A stretch of DNA of 29,800 nt, taken from assembly GCA_964632355.1 (NCBI GenBank), contig CAZWBW010000028.1, positions 1 through 29,800 on the forward strand, read 5' to 3'. Shown in pieces: positions 1 through 8,381 of this stretch. The stretch comes from JALOAP01 sp964632355. Its GTDB lineage: Bacteria; Chloroflexota; Dehalococcoidia; Tepidiformales; Tepidiformaceae. A program made the translations under genes and the position numbers. Every line of letters begins with the position of its first letter. Position 1 is the stretch's first letter. The notes beneath the pieces are model-generated. The model saw nothing but the letters and a program-made list of their open reading frames with translations. It was not told the DNA's origin and did not search any database.

Positions 1-291
1 GCAGCGGAAGGCCCGGGTCCGCGCGGCGGAGAGCGGCGGAGCGGGCGGGCAGTAGACAGGCGATTTGCCTGCGACGCCTGGTGGAGGCCAGGCCTTTGAT
101 GGAACCGGCACACCCTGGGGCGCCGGTTTCGTGCGGCGCAAGGCGCGCCTGTCGCTCCCTCGGTACTAAAGTCTGGTCCAGCGTCCCTTGTCTTGCGGAC
201 CGTGAGCCAATCGCGGGGGCAGACGAAGTTCGAAGACCAGCCAGCAGCCGACGTCGCGGAGAAACCTTCACGCCTCGTCAATGCAAGAAGA
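1..291. other. Window edge, no confident gene
   Basis: No convincing gene lies here. A plus-strand frame open from base 2 ends at a TAG at 53-55 and could be the last 17 codons of a gene entering from the left, but the peptide is low-complexity (Arg, Ala, Gly) and cannot be assigned. An imperfect hairpin at 76-93 (GCCTGG, six-base loop, CCAGGC, then CTTTG) could be a weak plus-strand terminator for such a gene. The longer open frames here are typical of G+C-rich non-coding DNA. Confidence 0.3.
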
Positions 292-315
292 GGGGCCCGG
301 CATGTGCCGGACCCC
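292..315 (-). terminator. Intrinsic terminator of the amidase cluster
   Basis: On the minus strand GGGGTCCGGCA and TGCCGGGCCCC form an 11-bp stem with one G-T wobble and a very short loop, followed by TCTTCTTG. It lies 31 bases past the stop of the last amidase gene and fits a rho-independent terminator with a weak T tract. Confidence 0.6.
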
Positions 316-346
316 GGGGGTCAGGAGGGTGCGTTAAGGTTGGGCG

Positions 347-1756
347 CTAGAAGCTCAGCCGCGGGATGGGCAGGCGGCCGAGCACGGATTCGCACCAGGC
401 GCCGGTGGCCAGCAGCGACTCATCCGCGAGCGTGGGGGCGACGAGCTGTAGACCGATGGGGAGCCCGTCGGGCGAAAGGCCACCCGGGATGCTGATGGCC
501 GGGTTCCCGAGCTTGCTCCAGGGCTGCAGGAGAATGTCGGTCCCGGAGATCGTGAGGTCCTTCGGTGCCGGGGCGGGCGTGGTGCCCATCAGGACGGCGT
601 CGTAGTCCGATAGGAAGGCGTTTACCTTGTCGCGAAGCCAGCGACGGATGCGCTGCGCCTGCAGGTAGTACGTTGCGGGGATGAGTTCGGACAGGGCGCC
701 CATCTGGAAGCCCTGGTACTTGCCGGAGAACTTCGTCACCGCCTTCGGCTTCAGCGGAGGCGTCACCCCACTTCGGATCTTCTCCGCGCGCTGGCGAGCG
801 TTGTTGGTGTAGCCCTCGACGCCCATGATCGGCAGCGCCTTCCAGACCCAGGCAAACTCTTCGGGGAGATAGACGTCGGTGACGGTGGCGCCAGCGTCCT
901 TGAGCTTGCCAGCGGCCGTTTCGATGGCCTCGTTGATGACCGGTTCCTGGAGCTCCGTATAGAAGTTCCGGATCACGCCGATCTTCGGCGGCTTCATGTT
1001 GGCAACGTCGATGACCGGCGTTGCGGGCGGGAGCGGAAGACTGGTGGGATCGAGCTCGTCGTAACCGCTCGTCACGGCGAACACCCGAGCAATGTCTTCC
1101 ATTGTGGTCCCGATGATGCACGGGTAATCGTGCGAGTAGGACATGATGAACATGCCGCGGCGGCTGTTCCGGCCGAACGTTGGCTTGAAGCCGCTCACGC
1201 CGCAGTAGGCTGCCGGCCGGATGCCCGAGCCGCCCGTCTGTTCGCTGAGCGAGAAGGGCACGAAGCGGGCGCCCACAGCCGCGCCCGAACCGGAACTCGA
1301 ACCACCCGGCGTGTGCTCGATGTTCCACGGGTTGCGCGTTGGCGGCGTACCGGCCGGCCCCACCATGTACAACTTGCCGAAGAGGAGCGCGCCCGCGTCG
1401 CGTAGGCGTTCGATGAGGGTGGCGGTGTAGGGCGCGACCGGTGGGTTCGGGTCGGTGTGGTCTCCACGGGTCGGCACCCCTTCGAGCAGGAACTGCTCCT
1501 TTACGGCGAACGGGACACCGTGGAGGGGGCCGCGAAGCTTGCCTGCCTTTGCTTCTTCGTCGAGCACGCGGGCGTCTTCGAGGACGCGCTCACGGTCGAT
1601 GTAGCTGAACGACTGGACGACGGGATCGTAGGTGGCGATACGGTCGAGCAACGTCTCGGCGAGTTCCAGGACGGAGATCTCGCCCGACGCGATACCCTCG
1701 GCCATCTGCACGGTGGTGAGCTCGAAAAGGTCCGGTTTGTTGAGGGTCGAAGTCAC
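347..1756 (-). CDS. Amidase-signature family hydrolase (copy 1)
   Basis: A 469-residue amidase, normal length for the family, predicted to hydrolyse an amide bond in the cytoplasm; substrate unknown. The Ser-cisSer-Lys triad is visible as Lys86 (in GVPFAVKE), Ser153 (in TPGGSSSGSG) and nucleophile Ser177 (in SEQTGGSGIRPAAY). The usual GTDTGGS is replaced by SEQTGGS, shared with the neighbouring copy 2, so the two form a distinct subgroup. Start: GTG at 1756, with AGGAGG five bases upstream; the frame stays open further but has no better site. It is the last of three tandem amidase genes, 81 bases after copy 2, and ends at a terminator. No gatB or gatC is present, so a role in Glu-tRNA(Gln) amidotransferase is unlikely. 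A catabolic amide, nitrile-derived amide or urea-like substrate is possible but unproven. Confidence 0.9.
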   Translation of the reverse strand: MTSTLNKPDLFELTTVQMAEGIASGEISVLELAETLLDRIATYDPVVQSFSYIDRERVLEDARVLDEEAKAGKLRGPLHGVPFAVKEQFLLEGVPTRGDHTDPNPPVAPYTATLIERLRDAGALLFGKLYMVGPAGTPPTRNPWNIEHTPGGSSSGSGAAVGARFVPFSLSEQTGGSGIRPAAYCGVSGFKPTFGRNSRRGMFIMSYSHDYPCIIGTTMEDIARVFAVTSGYDELDPTSLPLPPATPVIDVANMKPPKIGVIRNFYTELQEPVINEAIETAAGKLKDAGATVTDVYLPEEFAWVWKALPIMGVEGYTNNARQRAEKIRSGVTPPLKPKAVTKFSGKYQGFQMGALSELIPATYYLQAQRIRRWLRDKVNAFLSDYDAVLMGTTPAPAPKDLTISGTDILLQPWSKLGNPAISIPGGLSPDGLPIGLQLVAPTLADESLLATGAWCESVLGRLPIPRLSF

Positions 1757-1837
1757 CTGTTCCTCCTTCGAACGGCTGTAGCAACCGGCAGGCATGCACG
1801 AGGACCCGTGCCGGCTGCGAGTTTCGAGCCCGGGTCC

Positions 1838-3262
1838 TTAGCTCGCGGCTTCCACGAAGTCCATGGAGGGAGCAGGCAGACGCCCGATGACGGCTTCGCA
1901 CCAGGCAGCGGTCGCGAGGAGCGACTCGTCCTGCATGTTGGGCGCGACGAGTTGCAGGCCGAGCGGCATGCCTTGCGAATCGAGCCCGCCGGGGATGCTG
2001 ACGGCCGGGTTCCCGAGGTGGCTCCAGGGGATGAGGAGCGACGGGTCGCCCGATGTCGAGAGGTCGCGGGGGGCGGCGCCGGGGGCGGTGGCCATCATGA
2101 TGGCGTCGCAGGAGGCTAGGGCAGCGTCGACCTTCTCGCGGAGCCAGCGGCGGATCCGCTGGGCCTGCAGGTAGTACGTGGCCGGGATGAGGCCGCCGAG
2201 TCCCTTCGCGATGATAGCGTGCGGCACGATGCGGCTGGTCGGCGCTCCGCTAACCAGTGGAACGTTCTCGCCGGCCGCGCGGCGAGCCGCGTCGTCGCGA
2301 GCGTTGATCACGTGCCCTTCGCAGGCCATGACGACGGACCACAGCGGCCAGGCGAGCTCGAACTCCTCGGGCAGGTAGAAATCGACCACCGTTGCACCCG
2401 CCTCGGCGAGCTTCTTTGCGGCCGCTTCGATGGCGGCGTTCATCTCTGGCTGCTGATAGTTCGGGAAGACGTTGCGAACGATGCCGATCGTCGGCGGCCG
2501 CATCGACTCCACGTTGATCTCGGGATTCGCCGCAGGGACGGGGAGGCTGGAGGGGTCGTCCGGGTCGTAGCCGCTGGTGACCGCGAACACCTTCGCGACG
2601 TCCGGAATGCTGTAGCCGATGATGCAGGCGTGGTCGTGGGACCAGGCCATCTGGAACATGCCGTAGCGCGAGTTGCGGCCGTACGTGGGTTTCAGTCCCG
2701 CCACGCCGTTGTATGCGGCGGGGCGGATGCCGGAGCCGGCGGTTTGCTCGCTCAGCGACACGGGGATGAACCGAGCGCCTACCGCGGCGCCGGAGCCGGA
2801 GCTCGAACCGCCGGGCGTGTGTTCGATGTTCCATGGGTTGCGGGTCGGCGGCGTGCCTGACGGGCCGACCATGTACAGCTTGCCCATGAGCAGGGCGCCG
2901 GCCTCGCGGAGGCGCCGAACGACCGTGGCGGTGTACCCGGCGACGGGCGGCGAGGGATCCTTCCAGTCGCCACGGGTGGCGACGCCTTCGAGCAGGAATT
3001 GCTCCTTGATGCCGAATGGCACCCCGTGCAGGGGGCCGCGAAGCTTCCCGGCGCGGGCCTCGGCGTCGAGGGCTTTCGCCTCTTCGAGGACGGCATCCGG
3101 GTCCAGGTAGCTAAACGACTGGATGACGCCGTCGTACTTTTCGATTCGTTTGAGGAGCGTTTCGGCGAGGGTGAGGACGGAGATTTCGCCGGCTGCGACG
3201 CCAGCAGCAATCTCGGCCACACCGAGTTCGTGAAGTCCTGCCTGTGCGGTGAGTGTGGACAC
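1838..3262 (-). CDS. Amidase-signature family hydrolase (copy 2)
   Basis: A 474-residue amidase closely resembling copy 1 over its whole length (same PLHGVPF, RNPWNIEHTPGGSSSGSG and ATYYLQAQRIRRWL blocks), so the two look like a tandem duplication. Triad: Lys86, Ser153, Ser177 (in SEQTAGSGIRPAAY); the position before the nucleophile motif is Ala instead of Gly. Start: GTG at 3262, six bases after AAGGAGA; longer in-frame extensions run back into the upstream gene. It is the middle gene of a likely operon, 46 bases after the third amidase. The copies diverge most around residues 310-380, where substrate-pocket residues often vary, so substrates may differ. Specific substrate not known. Confidence 0.9.
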   Translation of the reverse strand: MSTLTAQAGLHELGVAEIAAGVAAGEISVLTLAETLLKRIEKYDGVIQSFSYLDPDAVLEEAKALDAEARAGKLRGPLHGVPFGIKEQFLLEGVATRGDWKDPSPPVAGYTATVVRRLREAGALLMGKLYMVGPSGTPPTRNPWNIEHTPGGSSSGSGAAVGARFIPVSLSEQTAGSGIRPAAYNGVAGLKPTYGRNSRYGMFQMAWSHDHACIIGYSIPDVAKVFAVTSGYDPDDPSSLPVPAANPEINVESMRPPTIGIVRNVFPNYQQPEMNAAIEAAAKKLAEAGATVVDFYLPEEFELAWPLWSVVMACEGHVINARDDAARRAAGENVPLVSGAPTSRIVPHAIIAKGLGGLIPATYYLQAQRIRRWLREKVDAALASCDAIMMATAPGAAPRDLSTSGDPSLLIPWSHLGNPAVSIPGGLDSQGMPLGLQLVAPNMQDESLLATAAWCEAVIGRLPAPSMDFVEAAS

Positions 3263-3308
3263 GATGCGTCTCCTTAGGAGGGGGATGCTCGAATGACGGA
3301 GGGGTGAA

Positions 3309-4724
3309 CTAGGCGGCGGCAGGCTCCTGCGTGAGTACCGGAGGGAGACGCAGGTGCCAGTCGGTCGAGCGCTGGTAGGCGTCACCAACCTTGAACACGG
3401 TGGCTTCGTCGAACGGCCGGCCGGTGACCTGGAACGACAGCGGAAGCCCTTTGTCCGAGAAGCCCATCGGGACGGCGAGCGTGGGCAGACCAACCATGCT
3501 CCAGATGCCCGTCCGGGTGGCGCCCTCGAGCAGGCTGGAGCCGTAGCCCATGTCCGCGATGCGTGGCGCGCCGTCCTTCGCCGTAATCGAAAGGAGGACC
3601 TGGCACTCGGACAGGAGCTCGGCAACTGCCTGCTGTGCAAAGCGGCGCCAGCGAAGCGCCTGGATGTAGTCGGCGGGCGTCAGGAAGAGGCCGAAGCTGG
3701 CGTTGCCCACCCGGGTGTAGCGGCCCCAGTCGTTCCAGCGCTCGCGCAGGCGCCGCAGGTAGATCCCGGCTTTCTCGCCGGTGTTGTTGACGAAGTTCGC
3801 CGCAACGAGCTTGTCGTAGTGGGGAAGGCGAACTTCGCGGATTTCGGCGCCGGCGTCGCGGAGAACCGCGACCGCATCTTCGAACCGGGCGCGCGTCGTT
3901 TCGGGCACGCCATCGAGGAAGCCTTCGCGGATGACGCCGATACGCATGCCCTTGATGTTCCCGTCGAGCCCGGCGGTGAAGTCGGTGACGGGCCAGCGGG
4001 CGGCGTTGATGTCGGACGGGTCGTGGCCCGCGACAACGCCCAGGATCGCCGCCGTATCCCAGGCGCTGCGCGCCATCGGGCCGATGTGGTCGAGGCTGAA
4101 GCCGTTCTGCGTGCAACCCGACTTCGGAACGCGCCCGAAGGTTGGCTTCAGGCCGGTGATGCCGCAGTAGGCCGCGGGACCACGAACGCTCCCGCCGGTG
4201 TCGGTTCCGAGGCCGCCGAGGAAAAGCCCCGCGGCGATACCACCGCCGGTGCCAGCGCTCGAACCGCCCGTGTGGTGCTCGGGGTTCCACGGGTTGCGAG
4301 GGATCGGGAACGGTTTCTCGTGGTCGGGAGCGCCGCAGGCGAACTCGTGGGTGGTGTTCTTCCCGACGATGACTGCACCGGCCGCGCGCAGTCGACGAAC
4401 CGCCGGCCCATCGCCCCGTGCCGACCATTCGGGGTCCATCACCAGGCTCTGAGCAGTCGTCGGCGCGTCGTCGGTCGAAAGGATGTCCTTGAGGCCGATA
4501 GGGATGCCCTGCAACGGGCCCCGATCGATGCCGCGAGCAAAATCGGCGTCTGCAGCGGCGGCCGCTGCGAGCGCCGATTCGTCCATGCGCGTGATGAACA
4601 CCCCAAGCAACGGGTCGAGCCGGTCGGCGCGTTCGAGCAGCGCGGTCGTAAGTTCGACGCTGGTGAGTTCGCGGGCGCGGAGTGCCCGCGCTGCGTCGGT
4701 AATTGTGAGCGGCAAATCAGACAT
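3309..4724 (-). CDS. Amidase, GatA-like amidase-signature family
   Basis: A 471-residue amidase, first gene of the three-gene cluster. It keeps the canonical motif GTDTGGSVRGPAAYCG with nucleophile Ser179, cis-Ser155 (in HTGGSSAGTGGG) and Lys79 (in GIPIGLKD). It is clearly more distant from the other two than they are from each other. Start: ATG at 4724, six bases after GGAGGA. GatA-like sequence alone does not make it a tRNA amidotransferase subunit, because gatB and gatC are absent here; a stand-alone amidase is more likely. Co-transcription of three amidases suggests stepwise use of related amide substrates (inference). Confidence 0.88.
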   Translation of the reverse strand: MSDLPLTITDAARALRARELTSVELTTALLERADRLDPLLGVFITRMDESALAAAAAADADFARGIDRGPLQGIPIGLKDILSTDDAPTTAQSLVMDPEWSARGDGPAVRRLRAAGAVIVGKNTTHEFACGAPDHEKPFPIPRNPWNPEHHTGGSSAGTGGGIAAGLFLGGLGTDTGGSVRGPAAYCGITGLKPTFGRVPKSGCTQNGFSLDHIGPMARSAWDTAAILGVVAGHDPSDINAARWPVTDFTAGLDGNIKGMRIGVIREGFLDGVPETTRARFEDAVAVLRDAGAEIREVRLPHYDKLVAANFVNNTGEKAGIYLRRLRERWNDWGRYTRVGNASFGLFLTPADYIQALRWRRFAQQAVAELLSECQVLLSITAKDGAPRIADMGYGSSLLEGATRTGIWSMVGLPTLAVPMGFSDKGLPLSFQVTGRPFDEATVFKVGDAYQRSTDWHLRLPPVLTQEPAAA

Positions 4725-5050
4725 CAGCCTTCCTCCGAAAGCGCGTAAACCCGTTTGTTGACGGCGACCTCACGCTATCGGTGGCGTGTTTCGTTGCCGT
4801 GACGGGTTTGCAGCTTTCGAAGTGGGCAGAGCCTCGTACCGCCGTACACCAACCAGTTGTACTGCCATCCTTTCTGGCTTCGAACCGCCGAATTGTTTCA
4901 CGCTGATTTCCTAACTGTTCCACCTCTAGTAGGCGCTGCTGGTGCCGTCATTGGCGGGCGCTGTTGAGTCACGAACGAAACAGCGCCGAAACCGGAGCCT
5001 CATTTCATCGAGGGACAGGCAACCCGCAACCAGCGAAAAAGGGAGGAAGA
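4725..5050. other. Divergent intergenic region
   Basis: This stretch separates the minus-strand amidase cluster from the plus-strand transporter and should contain both promoters. It is locally less G+C-rich around 4860-4930. No hexamer pair close to consensus could be placed on either strand, and no convincing palindromic operator was seen. Short open frames here have no ribosome binding site. Confidence 0.4.
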
Positions 5051-5194
5051 ATGCAGGCTCCGGCGACGCACGGTGTGTCGCGCACAGGCCGCGGATTGAA
5101 CGGTGAAGCAGGGCGCTCGATTCGCCCGCTGCTTCCGCACACCGGTGGCCGGGACGACGACGCGACGACGGATGTGGAACGGGCCCGGCCATGA
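5051..5194 (+). CDS. Possible 47-residue leader ORF coupled to the transporter
   Basis: A short ORF starting at ATG 5051 directly after GGGAGGAAGA, a strong Shine-Dalgarno match with slightly short spacing. Its TGA (5192-5194) overlaps the transporter ATG as ATGA, the usual sign of translational coupling. The transporter itself has no good ribosome binding site, which makes coupling attractive. The peptide is rich in Arg, Gly and Asp, lacks a signal peptide or known domain, and has no run of a single amino acid suggesting attenuation. It may be a leader peptide or chance. Confidence 0.3.
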   Translation: MQAPATHGVSRTGRGLNGEAGRSIRPLLPHTGGRDDDATTDVERARP

Positions 5195-6468
5195 CTGCGG
5201 TCACGAACGAGGCGGCCGGGACACGACGGATCCCTGGACTCGGGGCACTCAGCCGGGCTGGTGATACGTCGACGCTCACCATCGCGCTGGGCGCGGGGCT
5301 CGCCAGCCTTTCGATGAACTTCTGGATCCCGTTCCTTCCGCTCTACATGCTCCACCTCGGAGCGGCGAGCGATCCCGAGGCGTTGTTCTGGGTCGGGGTG
5401 GCGACCACAGGGCAGGGGGTCGCACGGCTGGTCAGCGGGCCGATCTGGGGTGTCCTCTCGGACCGGGTGGGCCGCAAGTTTATGTTCATTCGAGCGCTCT
5501 ACTTCGCCTCGGGTACGACGGCGATCGCAGCGCTGGCGACGGAGCCCTGGCACGTGGCTGTGGCATTCGCCTGCCAGGGGCTGTTCTCCGGGTTCATCCC
5601 GGCAGCCGTGGCGCTGACGTCGGTGACGGCGCCCGAATCGAAGCTAAGCCAGTCGCTCGGACTGGTCACAGGTGCGCAGTACCTCGGCAACACCATCGGC
5701 CCGGCGATCGGGTCCGGGCTGGCGCTGGCGTTCGGGCTTCGCGGCGCAATCATCGGGTCGGCAATCATGCCGGCGCTCGCCGCAACGCTTGTGCTCTTCA
5801 CGGTGCCGCGAGACCGCGTTGGAAGCGGGAGTGGCGCGTCCGCCCACGGCAAGAGTTCGGCGGAACCGGTGCCACCCATCCGCGCGATCATCACGAGCCA
5901 ACTGCTACTGGCGCTGTTCTTCTACTTCTTCCTGTTCGCGATGACCCAGCTCGTCCGGATCCTCACACCTGTCGCCATGGCAGACCTTGCGGGCGGTTCG
6001 CAGGGGACAGCGGCCGTTGGCTTCGCGTTCACCATCGCAGGACTGGCCAGCGTGATCGGCGTGTTGGTGCTCGCCCGGCGGCTGCTCGTTCCCGGCCGAT
6101 AACGCGCGATGCTGGTGGCGGGCTGCACCATCAGCGCGGTCGCGCACGTGCTCCTGGCATTCTCGGGCTCAATTCCGCTCTTCGTCGCCTGGTTCACGCT
6201 GATTTCGCTGGTCCAGGGCGCCATGCTTCCGGCGAGCAACACGCTGATCGCATCTGCGGTCCCGCGAACCCGCCGGGGCACGGCGTTCGGCCTGGCCGGA
6301 AGCGCCCAGGCGCTCGCCTTCATGGTCGGCCCAATGAGCGCGGCGGCGTTCGCGTCCGTTTCGATAAGTGGCGGGATGGTGCTCCTCGGCGTGCTCTTTG
6401 TGCTCGTGGCGTTGCTGGTCCTGGCAACGTTGAGGGAGCCGCCAGTCGCTGACGCAGTGCGAGCCTGA
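5191..6468 (+). pseudogene. MFS transporter interrupted by an in-frame TAA
   Basis: A major facilitator superfamily permease of about 425 codons, resembling multidrug/MdtG-type exporters. The loop-2 motif is visible as GxxSDRVGRKF (residues ~87-98 region), with six hydrophobic segments before and the rest after a hydrophilic central loop. A TAA at 6100-6102 stops the frame after residue 303. The same frame continues from 6103 to 6468 with clear further MFS helices and no shift, so a single codon is at fault. Either it is a nonsense mutation, a sequencing error (a one-base change restores Lys, Gln or Glu), or rarely readthrough. The 3' half has an ATG at 6109 but no ribosome binding site. The start overlaps the upstream short ORF (ATGA). 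Substrate unknown. Confidence 0.8.
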
Positions 6469-6554
6469 GCACCGGCAAATGGTGCCCCAGGCCTGTTCGA
6501 GCGCTGTGACGTGGGAGAAACGGTCATGTAACGAGCAACGCCTTAACTTATGGC

Positions 6555-7196
6555 ATGGCACTCCCACTTGCATTTCGGCATCACGGCGTAGCGATCGGTA
6601 TTGCGAAGAACTCGCCGCCGCCCTGCAACGCGGCGCGCCTGTTCCCGGTGAAGCTTTGGCCCACCACAACCCCGGAGCTGCCGCGTCTGCCGCGCCCGGC
6701 CATCGTCTTCGGTGGGTTGCCATGCGAGCGCATGGCGAGCGCAGTGAGCGCGCAGCGCGACGTTGTGTACGTGGCGGTGGTCAGAGACCCGGAAGAAGCG
6801 AGAGGCAAGGAGCAGTGGGTCGATAGCCTGGTCGTTGAACCGCAACACCACGAGGAGATCTGTGAGGCGGGAACGCGTGCGCTCGAACGGAAGCGAGCGG
6901 AGTACCGGCCACGGGCAGTGGTCGGCGAACGCATCTTCGCCTGGAAAGGCGAGATCGCGGAGTTGTCGCGGCTCGAAGCGAAAATCATGCGGCGGCTGCT
7001 CCGCGCGGCCGGGTCAGTGGTCCCAAAGGAGGAACTCGCGTACGAGCTATGGAGCGTGCGAGGGTGCGACCCCGGCCGCGCGGTCGACACGCACATCTAC
7101 CGCATTCGCCGCCGCATCGGGCACATGAGCGGCGTCGCTATCGAAACGGCACGGCAGCGCGGGTTCCGGCTGGTGCTCGAACCGCCTTCTGCGTAG
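6555..7196 (+). CDS. Winged-helix (OmpR/PhoB C-terminal type) DNA-binding protein
   Basis: Residues ~125-208 match the transcriptional-regulatory C-terminal winged helix: LSRLEAKIMRRLLRAAGSVV, then EELAYELW, then RAVDTHIYRIRRRIG in the recognition-helix position, then IETARQRGFRL for the wing. The N-terminal ~120 residues are not a receiver domain (no DD/D/K pattern), so it is not a classical response regulator. The true start is unclear: ATG 6555 gives 213 residues, while an internal ATG at 6732 gives 154 and would begin just before the VVYVAVVRDPEE segment. Neither has a strong ribosome binding site. It lies 86 bases after the transporter and may regulate it or be independent. Convergent with the nitronate monooxygenase gene. 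Confidence 0.75.
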   Translation: MALPLAFRHHGVAIGIAKNSPPPCNAARLFPVKLWPTTTPELPRLPRPAIVFGGLPCERMASAVSAQRDVVYVAVVRDPEEARGKEQWVDSLVVEPQHHEEICEAGTRALERKRAEYRPRAVVGERIFAWKGEIAELSRLEAKIMRRLLRAAGSVVPKEELAYELWSVRGCDPGRAVDTHIYRIRRRIGHMSGVAIETARQRGFRLVLEPPSA

Positions 7197-7243
7197 CCGC
7201 ACCATCTGTCTACTCGCGAATCTCCCTTGTCGCTCCGGGCGAA

Positions 7244-8242
7244 CTAGACGGCGGGATGGGCGAGGGCGCTGGTGGCGGCGCGAAGGAGCGACTCTGCCTG
7301 TTGCGACGTACGGGTGACCACTTCGGCGGCGGGGAGCACTTCGTGCACGAGGCCAGAGGATTCGCCGGCCCAGTTGATGACGGTCTCGGGTGACTGCGCA
7401 AGGCGTGCGACGAAGCCGAAGGGTTGGCCGGCTTCCTGGACGGCTTTGCGGAGCTCTTCGGAGCGCCCGAGCCATTCGTCGGAGAAGCGGTTGCGGAGGG
7501 CGCGGCCTTCGATGCCGTTGGGCCACTCCATCGCGTAGGCTTCGTCGAAGATTTCGTCCCAGACGGTGTTGGAGCCGTCGCTGGCAACGATGGCGTCCTT
7601 CTGGGCCTGGCTGTGGGGAGCGGCGCGGCCAAATTCGCGGGTGGCTTTGAAGCGGGTGCCCATGATGACGCCGGCGGCGCCCATGGCGATGGCTGCAGCG
7701 AGCCCGCGGCCATCGGCGATGCCCCCCGCGACGAGGACGGGGAGGTCGCCGGCGAGGTCGACCGCCTGTGCGGCGAAACTGAGGGTGCCGCGAGAGCCGG
7801 TGTGTCCGCCGGCTTCGTTGCCCTGGACGGCGATAACGTCGGGGCGGGCTTCGATGGCTGCACGAAGGCCGGCGACGTCCTGGACCTGGACAACGGCGGA
7901 GATGCCGGCGTCTTTCGCGGTACGGAGGGCAGGCAGGGGGTCGCCGAAAGAGAGCGTGAGGGCGGGAGCGCGCTCTTCGATGGCGACGGCAAGGAGCGAT
8001 TGGGCGAAGGGCGCCCAGTCCCAGGTGACCACGTTGACGGCGAAGAGGCGTTCGGTGAGCTCGCGGCAGCGGCGGATTTCGTCGCGGAGGTTGTCGGGCG
8101 TTCGGCCGATGCTGCCGATGGTGCCGAGCGCGCCGGCGTTCGAAACCGCGGCTGCGATGTCGGCGCCGCAGTCGTTGCCCATGCCAGCCTGGACGATGGG
8201 GTGGTCGAGACCAAAGGCGCGAGTGAATGAAGTTGTGAGCAT
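7244..8242 (-). CDS. Nitronate monooxygenase (2-nitropropane dioxygenase family)
   Basis: A 332-residue FMN-dependent TIM-barrel enzyme expected to oxidise alkyl nitronates such as propionate-3-nitronate, a detoxification role. Visible: N-terminal HPIVQAGMG; GNEAGGH at 141-147 with His147 at the position of the catalytic/flavin-site His; then DLPVLVAGGIADGRGLAAAIAMGAAGVIMGT, the phosphate-binding part of the barrel (quoted in pieces: LVAGGIADG and GAAGVIMGT). Start: ATG at 8242, seven bases after GGAGGT; an ATG eight codons earlier has no such site. Single gene, divergent from imuB. The family also includes enoyl-ACP reductase FabK-like and other flavoproteins, so the substrate is inferred. 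Confidence 0.85.
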   Translation of the reverse strand: MLTTSFTRAFGLDHPIVQAGMGNDCGADIAAAVSNAGALGTIGSIGRTPDNLRDEIRRCRELTERLFAVNVVTWDWAPFAQSLLAVAIEERAPALTLSFGDPLPALRTAKDAGISAVVQVQDVAGLRAAIEARPDVIAVQGNEAGGHTGSRGTLSFAAQAVDLAGDLPVLVAGGIADGRGLAAAIAMGAAGVIMGTRFKATREFGRAAPHSQAQKDAIVASDGSNTVWDEIFDEAYAMEWPNGIEGRALRNRFSDEWLGRSEELRKAVQEAGQPFGFVARLAQSPETVINWAGESSGLVHEVLPAAEVVTRTSQQAESLLRAATSALAHPAV

Positions 8243-8355
8243 CTGAGGCACCTCCGAGGGGAGCATACGCTCGGGGGCAAGCGGGCGAGATGGAGGGCAT
8301 GACGGAGCGTGCGCTTTCCCTTTGTGAAGAATGGTGCCAGCGCCGCGGAGATCGC

Positions 8356-8367
8356 GAACGTTTGTTC
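8356..8367 (+). promoter_or_regulatory. LexA (SOS) box upstream of imuB
   Basis: GAACGTTTGTTC is a perfect GAAC-N4-GTTC inverted repeat, the core of the LexA box known from Actinobacteria and Firmicutes. It ends 14 bases before the imuB ATG, and the next bases TAGACT (8368-8373) could be the -10. LexA bound here would block transcription. Its place before a translesion-synthesis gene is what the SOS model predicts. The divergent nitronate monooxygenase start is over 110 bases away and probably not controlled by it. Confidence 0.8.
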
Positions 8368-8381
8368 TAGACTGGGTGGCG

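Noticed and set aside
1838..3640. A 600-residue version of amidase 2
   Set aside because: The extra 126 N-terminal residues overlap the third amidase, while GTG 3262 has a strong ribosome binding site and the family start.
3354..4748. Long plus-strand open frame opposite the third amidase
   Set aside because: It is the mirror of a clearly coding amidase; it has no family motifs or binding site, and long antisense frames are normal at this G+C content.
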